DNA from: Mucidula mucida | Taxonomy: Eukaryota; Basidiomycota; Agaricomycetes; Agaricales; Physalacriaceae | Reading direction: 5' to 3' | DNA: 64,000 nucleotides | Assembly (NCBI GenBank): GCA_015501055.1 | Contig: JADNYV010000090.1 | Location: 1-64,000 of the forward strand | Part shown: positions 1 to 11,665 of the stretch, one piece after another | Layout: every line of letters begins with the position of its first letter | Position numbering within the stretch: the first letter of the stretch is position 1 | Translations under genes and position numbers: made by a program | Notes under the pieces: model-generated | Seen by the model: only the letters and a program-made list of their open reading frames with translations | Told to the model about the DNA's origin: nothing | Databases searched by the model: none

Positions 1-85
1 CTGACGGAAAGGATAATGGGCGAGAGAGTACAGCAATGACGAAGAAGTCCAGTATCGACAACGTCCAAGGGTGAACGAAGACGGG

Positions 86-720
86 GTCCAAGTGTGGCGT
101 CCTGTCGACGCCATCAAGCGATTACACCAGTATTGAAGGGTATACCGGAGAGCGCAGCCGCGATAACAGTGCGCCTCCCCTCGAGTGCAGCCGAAATTCA
201 GGCACTGGATTTCGTCGTTAGCGCAGGAAGCGATACCCACCAATCACGAACAAAGTTGAAGTCGCCACTAACATGGCCCAAATTGGCCATCAGACCGAAC
301 GCCGTCAGATCTAGGTCGACATCGGCGTATACGATGAACCGAAGGAGGTGACACCGAGCGTAGGTCCGCGTCCGATGCTGGAACCTGCGGTCTGGTGAGA
401 GCACAGCATTGTCTGGGCGATGATATGGTCAGACCTGAATATGTAGATGCCGCATTATCCTCCAGGTTGGGACAAACCAAAGTTGAAGTGTGGCGTTAAT
501 TCAAGTTAAGAGGTCAAGTTAGGGAAAGCCTGCAGGGCGAGCGCCACCGAGTACTGTCTCGAAGACGATGCCCTGATGCTGGAATATTAGATGAGCGCGG
601 CAATTCAGAAAGAACATGGTAACGTACGCGGAGAACTTTACCGCCCAAACGTCCCAATGCGTTCAGAAACCCGAACCAAGCAAGATCCAGATCAGAATTA
701 AGGGCGAGAAGTGGTGCGAC
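86..720 (-). repeat. Degenerate ~400 bp exon-like modules (copy A)
   Basis: Two recurring motifs alternate here. Motif X (GGTCCAAGTGTGGCGT-like) lies at about 86 and 478, and in changed form at 10600. Motif Y lies at about 260-330 and 640-705, and also at 10780-10870. Read on the minus strand, Y gives related peptides such as DLDLTAFGLMANLGHVSG, DLDLAWFGFLNALGRLGG and DLDLTELGFMDTFGHLGD. X and Y recur with a spacing of roughly 370-430 bp. Minus-strand splice-like sites flank some of them, but no continuous gene can be assembled. They look like decayed exons of an internally repeated gene. I do not recognise the family. Confidence 0.45.
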
Positions 721-3147
721 GGTAGGACTTTGCTCTCATTTTGATCGTAACATGGCCTGTTAAAGCCGAACCTAGGTCAGATTGAACGCGAAATTCAAAG
801 CGAAAATTTGCACCTTTTTTTAGAAAAAAAAGGCGGGCCGGCGAGGCCAGTCAACGCCTGAGATGCACAGAACATCGTAGTTCCAAGACATTGCTCATTC
901 GTGACTTGGGGAGTCCTATGGCGGAGGTGGCGAAGCCGCCTCGCTTGGTGGCGCCTAACACAAAGCTACGATTTCAGGGATGGCAGGAAATGAAGGGGAT
1001 AAACATACCGCATTTCTATGCGAAACAAAGATGAATGTGTTAGATGTCAAACATTTTGAATCAGCAAGATACACATGTCTTGCACCGAACGCGGTCTGGC
1101 AAAGACGCGGTAGCTGTCGTAGATCCACAGCACGATTTCCATGGCAACGAAATGAATCTCCTTGAATTGAACATGCCTGTGGAGGCGGTGGGAATCAGCC
1201 TGGATTCTCCAATCAGCGCAAACATCAACACCGCCGCATGAGAAACACTTGCGATGTGAAGGAAAATTGGCGGAGAGACTACCACAGAATCAGCATGAAA
1301 GAGCGAGAAATCATGGTCGAGAAACTCACTTTCTCCCAACATTGAAGCCCGGCCGGCGAGGCCAACAACGCAGCTTGATATTCCACGAGCTTGATCTTTG
1401 CGTCGAAGACAGATTTACTGTTACACACGGCGCTGAAGGAGAAGACCCGTCGTGTCTGCAGAAAGTAAATTTCATGCTGGAAGGAGGTGATGGTAAACGA
1501 CTAACCATCAAGTTGCCGTGTTTGGTCCAATGCAATTAACATCTTCTGTCTCCGCCCGTCATGTGGATTGTTCGTGTACCGTCCCCTCATAAATTCGGCT
1601 TCTTTCAACGCTATGGGTGTCTGTCGGTCGGTCCTTCTTTAGTCCTTCTCAAATTGCATCACGCAGCCACGCACCTTGGACGGAATCTCGTCTTGATATG
1701 CTTTCCGATAATGCCCTCTCTGAATTCAACCTTGGTTCTTGACGAATTGAACACGACTCCTTCTGTGAAACCTTTCAGATGTATGTATCTGGTATGACTC
1801 GGATAACGGAACATACCTTGTCGACACTCTCAGATCATCAGCAAATTCTAACCGCAGATCTGGACAAATTGAGCGAGTACTTCGCCCCGGAGGCGCAATA
1901 GAACGTTTCCTGCCCAGCATTCTTGTCGACGTCTATATGGAACGCAAAATTGTCATGCGCATGGAACACTGGAGTTTGCTGTGCTCACCGACTACCAGAG
2001 ACCGTACAACAGCGTTCTCATGTCGGACTTGGGGCGAATATCGACAGTAGTGATTCAGCGCATGAGCGTGGTGAAGGAAACGACGAGCATGCCATAGAAA
2101 TTCCGGCTTTCTGGCTGAAACGATGTTGAGGCAAGTTCGTGCAGAGATCGAATCCAGGTCCCCGCCGGATGAAATTTTCCGTGTGTAAGATTGTCTGGGG
2201 CCTGATCGTTGCCTTGACTAACAATTTTTTCAGGCAGCCGTCTAAATCTTTCGTGGCGCACTCAATGGGATGGCTCACTTGAAAGACTCAAACTTGGTGT
2301 CAGTACAAGTGTAGGAGAAACCACGCATGGATATAGAGACAAGTCAGAATAGGCTGAGCTACTAAGGTACGTGCCGTCAGACTGCAATACTCGTTGCATC
2401 AGTTACCAAGCCTCCCTGCAGTTTACGGGATGGACGGCAATATGCTTGTTCTTATTCTTGCGCTACTGTACTCTGGGAACATGCTAGATTTATGCTATGT
2501 GTATCTACCGAATCCCAATGTCAATCCCCGTACAACTATACCACGGGAGTGAGGATTCGTTGCAAAGACGTGTTCGCCACATTATGCAGTTCTGATGCGT
2601 CGGAGCGCGCATGAGTCACTGTATCAGTAAATTCGGGCCCAGATGCCCGCCCACTAAATCAAACCTTGACTGGTAATGCCTATAAAGGTCGACAAATTCT
2701 GGCTGAACTCCATCACCCACGTCCTTCTCGCCGTTATGCTGCCGTTATGCTCGACCTGTATTCTCGACCGTGTTCCCCTCGATGAAGTTGATTCATTCAA
2801 CTCTGTCTTCCAGCACCAGTAGACGCGACTCTCTAGTGGTTCTGCCTCGGTTCGCAAGCTTAAGTGCTACGAATGCGTAGGCAGCACGGTACGTGGCAGT
2901 GACTCGCACGAAAATCATTCGCTAAACCTTCCACTCGTCCGTGTGTGCTGGGGCAAACACCACAGCTGTGGCTGCCCAATACGGGGACTGCGCGAGCCAG
3001 GTATGGGAAACTTGGGGCCCGTGTGGCTTAAAGGGGTTGACCCTACCCAAAACCGACCTTGCGCGCAGTTGGTGTTTGTCTGGTTTCCTGCCCGCCCTCC
3101 TTGGAGTAGCGCAATCAGCACCCGAGACTCTGTTTTTTTTGTGTGTT
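721..3147. other. No gene seen (duplicated spacer)
   Basis: Only short overlapping open frames in all phases, with no signal peptide, domain or convincing exon chain. A direct repeat (GGCCGGCGAGGCCA) occurs near 837 and 1352. A tRNA B-box-like string (GGTTTGAATC) lies near 3207 but has no partner A box or cloverleaf. The same sequence is repeated at 11664-14090. Confidence 0.5.
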
Positions 3148-6100
3148 CTAGCGGCGAGACTCGACGCTGTACTCGCCAGCCCCAGCCCTGGGTAACGGAG
3201 CGCTCGCGGTTTGAATCTGGGCCGAGAAGCCCAAAGACCTTAGCAGGGCACCTTGACAGTACCACCTGCCAGCTAAAAAGTGCCCTTTGGCGAGACGTGC
3301 CTGTGCAATCAGTCGACTTGTCTCTCGCTTACACTCTTGTACAAAATCGTAGCCGTTCCCGCCGTGTAGTAGCAAAAGAATACATTTATTTGGACAGAGA
3401 ACACTAGAGGCCAACACCGAACACTCCAGCCCAGCAACCATCAGGCTGTCGAATGCAAGCGGGTCGATTTGCTTCTGCAGCTTGATGCTTCCCGCGTCAC
3501 CGCCGTCCGCCGCCAACGCCGCATGTGCATCGCCCCGTGCCTCTTCGTCGTCGCCCTTGGCCGAGGTCTTGGGAAGATGGCCGCGCCGGAAGACTAACAC
3601 CTCGCCCTTGGACTTGGCCGAAGTAATCAGCTCCGTGGCGGTCATATAACAACCGCAGAAGAATATGATGAATGCAATGATAATGCCCAAATTCCTAGTA
3701 ACCAGAGTCAGCAAATTAGGAACAGTCAAAAGACGGCTGCATACCGCCACAAGTGCGACCGATAGTACTTGTAGGTCAGATTCAAGTAACGAGTTCCAGA
3801 TACGACCGATGACCCAACTTCCGCACCGGCCGTCGAGCACACCCGATTCGCCAATGGCCTGCCGTCGTATGTCGGCCCAGAGGGTATAAACACCGAACAC
3901 GCGAATTCCAGCCCATCGAATTCATTAACCATCAAGCTTTCGAAGGCATATCCAATCGGATCGAGATAGTTAATCCAGCGGAACCAAGGATGCATGCCAT
4001 CGACGGGAATGGTGAAGCCCGTGTAGATGACGAGCGCGAGGATGATAAGTGCTGCTGGCGCCATCGCCTGTGAGATCGTGCGAGAGAGCGCCCCGATAGT
4101 ACGGAAGATCATAGACATGGCGAGGGTAGTGAGGAACGAGAAGAGGAGGAAGATGAAGAAGTGATCCACTTCGCGTCGGAGGTTGGCCATGAAGTAGAGG
4201 ATGAGATTGAACATGATGGCGTTGAGTATCTTGTATGGCATGTCGGTGATCATGGACGCTATGGCTTCCGAGAAGGGGTGGTAGAACGCCATGCGTGTGT
4301 GCTTCTCGACGATGGGCCGCTGCTCGTACAACGAAAGAATCTGCATAAGGGTTAGATGGAATATATCCGAAGTAGAACATTTCACTGACCTCGAGGATAC
4401 TGCTAAAGCCGTTCATGAGGATGGCGAAGAACAGGAGTGCACTGCGGCTGTAGAAACTGCTGGTATCTGCCGGGAGGTTGTAGAAGACGCTGGAAATGAT
4501 AAGCGCCATAACGAAATTGCCGAAGAGAGCGGTGAAGAAGAGGGTCATGTCGCCTCTTAATCGCTGGAAACCGCGCGTCAAACAAAGGCGAACTTGCATC
4601 GGCGTCGAGATGGTGTAAGGAGACTTGGAACGCCTAAACGGAATTAAGGACCAAGCGAATGGTAAGCAAAAAAGTGACACTTACATGCCCTTTGCCTGAT
4701 CTTCCTTCCTCGATGCACGGAACTTGGCTAGCTCATCACCCCCGACAGGGAACTCGCGGTCAAACTCGTCAATCTGCTGCAACAAGCGCTTGCGATCCTC
4801 GCTCTCCTTCCAAGCCTTGGCAAATTCGTCCGGCGTACGAGGAACCTTGGCTTCAAAGCCCGGACGAATCTGACGCTCGGCGGGACTGGTGAGCGACGTG
4901 AGGAAGTCGGCCGTAGTCTGGCGCGGCGGACAGTCGAACCCATATCCACGAAGAACTTTTTAGCCTCGTTGACAGGTCCAAAGTAGATCTGGCGCCCTTC
5001 GTAGAGCAGGACAGCCTTGTCGAAAATCTAGAGAAGCATTAGAAAACATGAACGAGAGATTGCAATGAACTCACATCGTAAATGTCTTGGGACGCCTGGT
5101 AGATGGCTACCACAGCAGCGGAGCTCATGTAGTTTGTGGACATACGGATTGTCTTGACGAACTCGAGGGCAGTCGCGCTGTCCAGACCACGCGTCGAGTT
5201 GTCCCAGCACTGCAGGGGGCTCCCGCTCAGCGCTGCCTCGGCGATACTTACACGCTTCCTCTCGCCGCCAGATACACCACGCACAAAGTCGTTGCCGACC
5301 TTGGTGTTGACCGTGTGGCTCAATCCAAAGACGGCCATGACGACATCGCGCATATGGTCGGCGAACATGTCGCGGGTAACGCCAGGAAGACGGGTACGAG
5401 GAGTACGGGCACGGGCGGCAAACGTAAGAGTCTGGCCAACAGTGAGGTTGGGAAAGTGAACATCGGTTCGGCGTTGTAGATAACTTCGCCGCGGAAATCC
5501 TTGTGCATGTCTCGAGAGGAATGCCTAGATGATTGATCAAGACGCTGTATTGTCGATGATACAGAAACATACCTTGATAGTTGATATGTGCGTCTTGCTC
5601 GACGTAAAACCCGTGTGTCTCACCGGCGATGGACTTGAGCAGAGTAGTACAACCACTGGAAAAGGTTGAGTTGTAAATTCATGTCGAGCGAAGTTAACAC
5701 GCACCTTCCAGGACGCCCAAGGACAACCAACATCTCACCCGCCTTGACGAGGCCTTCAAAATCACGCAAGATGTCGATGCGACGACCATGATTCCCGACC
5801 AAGCTGCCAAATGCCAGGAATATCGAGCAGGACGCCGCCAACCGTCTTTTGATGGTCGGTCGCTTTCCCATAACCAAAGACGTTCAAGCCGCGGTAGGCG
5901 ATACCGGCGGTGCGCCGGGGTCGGTCGAGATCGCGTTTTCCGAGACTAAGGAGATGGCGGATCCACAAGTGGTAGTCAAACTTGCCCGAGTTGGGATCAA
6001 GGCGAGGATCTGTGCTGCCCTCAAAGGGTTGTCGCCCTCGGAGAGGCCCTGATGTGCGAGGGACGCGTTGGTGACTGTGCGTGCAAGTTGTACGACTTCC

Positions 6101-6200
6101 TCCTGGGCCTCCGCATCGATAGAGTCAAAGGCAGTGCGGTGGAGGAGCGGTCGTGCTCGTAGACGGGAGCAACGTCTTCTCTGCAGAGGACGGATCCATG
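3148..6200 (-). pseudogene. PDR/ABCG-type ABC transporter, decayed copy A
   Basis: Minus-strand relative of the transporter at 14091-17140, same exon order. It retains the ABC signature region ([10 protein letters not shown]), the PDR-type Walker B ([16 protein letters not shown]) and a membrane domain with six predicted segments. Compared with copy B it has lost single bases near 6200, 6141, 6023, 5507, 5466 and 4941 and two bases near 5813. The N-terminal and nucleotide-binding exons therefore no longer stay in frame. The C-terminal exons are open (3726-4385, 3148-3700). Like copy B it lacks the second nucleotide-binding and membrane half. Products of this family export hydrophobic compounds at the plasma membrane; this copy should be non-functional unless the indels are sequencing errors. 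Confidence 0.85.
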
Positions 6201-6545
6201 ATGAATTAAGGGAGGGGGGGGGAATGTATACAGTACAGACGGTCGAGCCATAATATATCAAGGACGACTTGTCCGGTTGACTGTCCCATGGCTGGGTCCT
6301 TTTTCCGTCGACGTCACCGGAGCTTTTTTTCCGCTGATAAATCCCGGGTCAGATCCTCCGTACGGCACCGTCCAAGTCTCGCAAAAGCGTAGTTTCGGGC
6401 GCCGTCCGCGACGGTTGTACGTCGTGTCCAGGAGCGTAGATGAGGATGGCAAGACTGATAGCAGTCATCATGAGCAAATCAATAGAGTGGGAACCTCCTT
6501 CTACTTTCAGATAGACGAGTCTCGACTCCTTCATGACCAACAGCT

Positions 6546-8049
6546 GCGACCTATACCACGGCTGTTACTATCGTCGTCGCGACTACTATCGATCGATATG
6601 CTCCTGGCTCTATCGTTACGCTGGAAGAGAACGAAAGCGAGTGCGTTGAGGCAATACTTCATGACGGTGGCTCAGTCGCTCGGCTCACACTCAACCTTTT
6701 GGACAATCAAACTCTGTAACTACGGAAGACTGGTCAGTACAAATGACATGCGAGAAACGGCTGGACCACCTACTGAGAGATACCCGACCGAAACAGTACA
6801 ACTACCTGGTAATGCAACTAATATACTACGTAGGCTACAAACTACACAGTGGGGGCAGGAGCTACAGGGTTAAGACACCAGTAGTTATACGTCGGGCGTA
6901 GCCTAAACAAATAGCTAAGCATATCCCATGTTCGACTCTAGCGTCATGATACAGTTAGTACAACCAGGTTAACAGCGATTGTAGAGGATTTACCGAGGAG
7001 TTAGCAACACCATCATAAAGAACCGTCGAGACGGCGTCCAGTCAACGTCAACTGTCACCAAAATTCAAGTCTAAATTATAAAGCGGGCTGGAGATATAAA
7101 TACTCACCGTGGTGCGAGCAGAGCGCAACAGTGCTCGGCTCCCAGAGAGAATGTCCATGACGATAATCTCCTGCTCTTGCTCTCAGCGCTTGTCTCCACG
7201 TCGAGGATCATCCCGACCTCGTACCCACGAACCGCAAACGTCTGGCAGAGAGATAATAGAGACGTGTACACCGCAGATTCCATACCTCATAGCGGTCTTC
7301 GTCCGTCCATACACTTACACCTCCGATGTCAGCCTATTGACGAGAGGGTCCAAATTTAAAATCTCACCTTGGCGCGACGAACGTGACAGCGAGCCGCTTG
7401 TGAGGTCGTCATCCGTCAAACCAAAGGGCCGTCCTCTTCGTCGGGGTCCAATATCGCGCTCTACTAGGATGGCGAAATGGCGTCGGGTCATCCACAACCA
7501 TACAAGGCGCGTGCGGTGAGGGATTGGTGTCACTTGAGGTTCCAACTGTCAGTAACTACAAGAGAATTCACGTCGCAGACATACCAAAGAAAGAGGTGCC
7601 ATCATCGAGTCGGGGTGCAGTCGCCTGACCTATCTCGTTGGTTTAGTTTAGAACGCTCAAAGAATAAAGTCAACTTACCGCGTCAGTCCAAAGGGTCGTT
7701 ACTACCAGTCGTCTGCCACGTTGGTCTGACACAGAGGCGGTCTTCTGGTATTGGCGAAATCGAGTGCGGTGTTTGTGCCGATTCAAGTTGTCCAGAACAG
7801 CACCAGCGCAAGCCAAATGGGACAAGGACGCGTTTCAAAGACAACAAGTCGGCAGGGCGTGTATCATCCCGGGTCTATCTGAAGCGTCAGTGAGAGGCTT
7901 AAGGAACGATTGCGCTGGGAATATTTACCACTGAGTGAGGTAAACGCTGGTCCCTGGAAACCGTGGCAACTGGCGGACAAGCTCGTCAGACGACGTCGTC
8001 CCAAGTGGGAGTCCATGGCGGGGGGCCTATACTGAAGAAGGGTGCAGTG
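6546..8049. other. Gene-poor stretch with minus-strand splice-like fragments
   Basis: Several intron-like segments of about 50 bp read on the minus strand (donors near 7109, 7370, 7581 and 7680). They separate short open pieces with recurring peptides such as FGLTDDDLTSGSL. No start codon, stop and phase combination gives a believable gene. I treat it as decayed coding sequence or an unresolved many-exon gene. Confidence 0.35.
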
Positions 8050-8448
8050 TCAAAGGGGGGCAGCGTCCTCGTCTGAAAAGGATGGATCGACGTCTGGCAA
8101 AAGGCGGTCATCAGAGTATGGCTGGGCGAGCAAGAACGAAAACGTACCAGGAGTATGGGAAGCCTCGGCGCGAAAAAAAACCATGCTCGTCGTGGTAGAC
8201 AGTGGACAAGAAATTCTGCAAGAGTCGTCAGCAAGCTGGTCAAGACTGATGCTAATGAACAAGGCATACCGTAGTAGTGGAGGACGACGAAGGAGGCGCT
8301 GAGGAAAGGCGGTAGTCAATGGTCAAAGCGACGATGATGGTAAGAGTAAAAAAAACATACCAGTCACATCAACGTCCTCGTCACGTTTTAAGCGCGTCGG
8401 TAAGGCGTTGGCGACAACAACGGCGGCGAGGACGATGGCAAGACACAT
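8050..8448 (-). CDS. Possible small secreted protein
   Basis: The minus strand has a compact promoter (GAATAAAAGG near 8566), a pyrimidine-rich leader of about 110 nt and a start codon at 8448. It begins with a good signal peptide, MCLAIVLAAVVVANA, followed by LPTRLKRDEDVDVT, which contains a Lys-Arg site of the Kex2 type. A GT-AG intron follows (8300-8360 region), then a Pro/Ser/Thr-rich exon and at least two more intron-like gaps. The 3' end is uncertain: one splice choice ends in DVDPSFSDEDAAPL, another in a Pro-rich tail near 7986. The product would be about 60-90 residues. No family is recognised. The start and secretion signal are the firm part. Confidence 0.4.
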
Positions 8449-8556
8449 TCGACAAGGGGAGGAGAAGACTGGGTATAACAGTGGACAATGAGCTGAGATG
8501 CGACGAGAGAGGGAAGAAGGGAAAAGTGATGATGAATATTGGGACATTCGCGTCGC

Positions 8557-8567
8557 CTTTTATTCCA
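8557..8567 (-). promoter_or_regulatory. TATA-like element of the small secreted gene
   Basis: On the minus strand this reads GGAATAAAAGG, about 110 nt upstream of the ATG at 8448 and followed by a C/T-rich leader, the usual arrangement of a fungal core promoter. Confidence 0.4.
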
Positions 8568-10490
8568 TCTGCCAGCATTCTGAACTCCGAAGGATACGTA
8601 CATCAATCAATTCGGTTTCGGGCATGCCCGACCGTCGGGTGGGACGAGAATAGTAAAGGCATATTGCGCCGCCACGCAATCTCGTTTATTGGCTATTCTC
8701 TGCCCTGATAACGATAGTGCTGGAGAAGCGTAAAGAAACTCGTTATTGAAGCTCATATCATCTATGAGTCAGACGGTAAGCAAAGTAGTAAACCTAAACC
8801 GAATGAAACTTACCTCCACTTGCAGAACGCACTGTGGCGAGTTTCCCGTCCTCGACCAAAGCTTCCACCGGTCAAACCGCTGGAGTTACGTGCAGGGTCC
8901 CCTACACAGTTGATGTGTGTCACCAGGGGCATCTAGGCCCGGAGATAAAAGAAAACCTACTGAATGGTATTTTCACTGCAACGCTACGCGTTGCCGAATT
9001 ACACTCCTTTGGGAATGGATACAGTCTCCGTGTACGTTAGACTAATATTCAACATCAGTCAGCAAGAAAAGAAGCCCGTTGGAACACGGAAAAGGTACGA
9101 ACTCTTTCTGTAAACTGTTGACACTGCGTGAATCGGCCGCTCAGGTAGCGATTGAATCATTCGGAGTAACCGTCGAACACAGTGAATACAGCTTATATTA
9201 AGCTCTAATGACAGTCAGTTTGAGTGAAATGAGCGGGACGCGCCCTTTGGCGACAAGTCTAAGAGGGATGGAGGACGAGCACGACCTCTGCGTCATTGCC
9301 CCGGATCCGTAGCAGACCAGATAAGATTGTCGATGCCCCGGACACGTCATAAGTCCTCGTGCTATCGATGTGCAGGGTCCTAACCAGCGCGTTGAGGCTC
9401 TGACGCGAAACCCCAGCTTCAGAACGCGTTTTCAGGTCCGCAGAGCATCGGATATTGCTGTACGTAACGCTTAGAGTCGTCTCCAGATAAATTAAGGCTG
9501 CCCAGAGCGACAGGAGAGTGGGAAGGCAAGAGGGTGCGCCAGTGTAACCGTTTCGAAATCGGCAAAGTTGTGGTTCGAGTTCAAGCTGCACCGATCACTC
9601 GGACCTACCCTACCCGCATGTTGACACTTCATCACGATAAATTGCTGCTACCTCCGAGAAGATTAGACGTCTAGACGGATGTCACGATTCGACGTACCCG
9701 CTGAGCGTGCGGAATGAACCCTCTGCGTGGAATACGTCTAATGGACTTGGCGACCTGACGGACATCATCACCAGGGTGTAGTCCATCACTTCCGCTAATT
9801 TTTAGGGCCATCTTGCGGTGTCGTAGCGAGAAGTTTCATTGGATGTTTCGGACATTCCTACTTCTGCGTAAGTGTCTGCATGTAGTATACCTTTTCTTCT
9901 CGTTTTTGTCCAACTTTGGGTGTTTCCCAGGTTATAGTTGCATCTCATACAGTACTCTAGATAGCGTCTAGGACGTCTTATGACGCTTCTACGACATCGT
10001 ATTTGTCAGATACAGATTTGTTTAGTGCTTCAACAACACTTCAAGGCGACGGTAAATGACGTCAGTCACATATTGCAGCAAAAATGTAGAGTCAAATATC
10101 ATTTCAAGGTAAGTTACAACACAAACGGTCTTGTCTATGTATTCTACGATTCCTAGAATGTATACTACCTGCTTCAACCATGCCCGCGATGGCCTCAGAT
10201 TCACCCCACGGAATGCCGGAAGCCCCTTCGAAACCAGGAACTACAATCAAGTTAATTCCATTGAAACATTGACAAGAAGCGGAAAGTACGTACCTGCGCG
10301 CTGTAATGAACCATGTCCATGAGCAGCGAGATACTGCCAAGGCGTCAAGAACGAGGCCTCAGTTCCGTGGTCAGTAAATCAGAACAGACAACCAAAGACA
10401 GAATAAGACAGGGAAGCTTTCACCATTGATACGACCTACAAACAGTTAGCTCCGTAAATTAGGGAAAGACAAACACAGGCACTAACCGTC
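8568..10490. other. No complete gene seen
   Basis: Short open frames only. Minus-strand exon-like pieces with clean donors occur near 8816 and 10290. The latter bounds an open piece encoding VPGFEGASGIPWGESEAIAG. A shared string (GTGCAGGGTCC) at about 8891 and 9370 suggests more copies of degenerate modules. Nothing can be joined into a gene. Confidence 0.4.
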
Positions 10491-10589
10491 AGATGGCGGA
10501 ATTAAACAGAGACCGTGGTCGAGAACTTGAAGGCCAGTACGCTTATTTTCATGCCGTACAGTCAGTGAGCCCACCAGCGCCCGTGTCCA

Positions 10590-11665
10590 AGTCACCCAAA
10601 GACAAGGTCCAAATGTGGCGTTACGCTCCGGAGTACGTTGTTGTCATCGCAGTGAGAAGCTCGCAGCGCGAGCGCAGCGGCGGTAACGCCAGCTGCTCAT
10701 TGCGAATGACCGACTATCAGAAGCTGTCGCATGGAATTAGTGAGGAAACACCACCAAAGGCAAGCCAACATACCTCCGTGTACTCGTCACCAAGATGTCC
10801 GAAAGTGTCCATAAACCCGAGCTCCGTGAGATCCAGATCGCCATCAGCGGCAAGTTATCCGCAGGCCGGGGCTGATAGTCGTAGGGTGCGCGTTGGATTC
10901 TGAGCGTGGTGAGAAAGTGGAACGATAGAGACGTCACTGGCAACTGACGGAAAGGATAATGGGCGAGAGAGTACAGCAATGACGAAGAAGTCCAGTATCG
11001 ACAACGTCCAAGGGTGAACGAAGACGGGGTCCAAGTGTGGCGTCCTGTCGACGCCATCAAGCGATTACACCAGTATTGAAGGGTATACCGGAGAGCGCAG
11101 CCGCGATAACAGTGCGCCTCCCCTCGAGTGCAGCCGAAATTCAGGCACTGGATTTCGTCGTTAGCGCAGGAAGCGATACCCACCAATCACGAACAAAGTT
11201 GAAGTCGCCACTAACATGGCCCAAATTGGCCATCAGACCGAACGCCGTCAGATCTAGGTCGACATCGGCGTATACGATGAACCGAAGGAGGTGACACCGA
11301 GCGTAGGTCCGCGTCCGATGCTGGAACCTGCGGTCTGGTGAGAGCACAGCATTGTCTGGGCGATGATATGGTCAGACCTGAATATGTAGATGCCGCATTA
11401 TCCTCCAGGTTGGGACAAACCAAAGTTGAAGTGTGGCGTTAATTCAAGTTAAGAGGTCAAGTTAGGGAAAGCCTGCAGGGCGAGCGCCACCGAGTACTGT
11501 CTCGAAGACGATGCCCTGATGCTGGAATATTAGATGAGCGCGGCAATTCAGAAAGAACATGGTAACGTACGCGGAGAACTTTACCGCCCAAACGTCCCAA
11601 TGCGTTCAGAAACCCGAACCAAGCAAGATCCAGATCAGAATTAAGGGCGAGAAGTGGTGCGACGG
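10590..11665 (-). repeat. Degenerate ~400 bp exon-like modules (copy B side)
   Basis: Motif X at about 10600, 11029 and 11421 and motif Y at about 10780-10870, 11203-11273 and 11583-11648 give three successive divergent units. The last two are the duplicated counterpart of 86-720. The first lies just left of the duplication junction visible here and so is outside copy A as seen in this window. Confidence 0.45.

Larger units (their letters stand above)
1..6545. repeat. Segmental tandem duplication, copy A
   Basis: This block recurs at 10944 with a constant offset of 10,943 bp. From 1 to about 3267 I found no difference from copy B in any stretch compared. From 3268 on, substitutions, small indels and a 21 bp difference (near 3535-3560) appear, and similarity fades beyond about 6420-6545. 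The copy starts at or before the window edge, so its left end is not visible. It carries the decayed ABC transporter copy. A real tandem duplication is most likely; an assembly artefact over the identical part cannot be excluded from sequence alone. Confidence 0.9.

Noticed and set aside
3200..3232. B-box-like GGTTTGAATCTGGG suggesting a tRNA or SINE
   Set aside because: No A box at a fitting distance and no cloverleaf; it also lies inside duplicated spacer.
2943..3407. 154-codon open frame
   Set aside because: Antisense to the transporter 3' end and shortened in copy B by a single change; no protein-like features.
6277..6873. 198-codon plus-strand open frame
   Set aside because: Overlaps the transporter promoter region, has no domain, and is broken in the duplicate copy.
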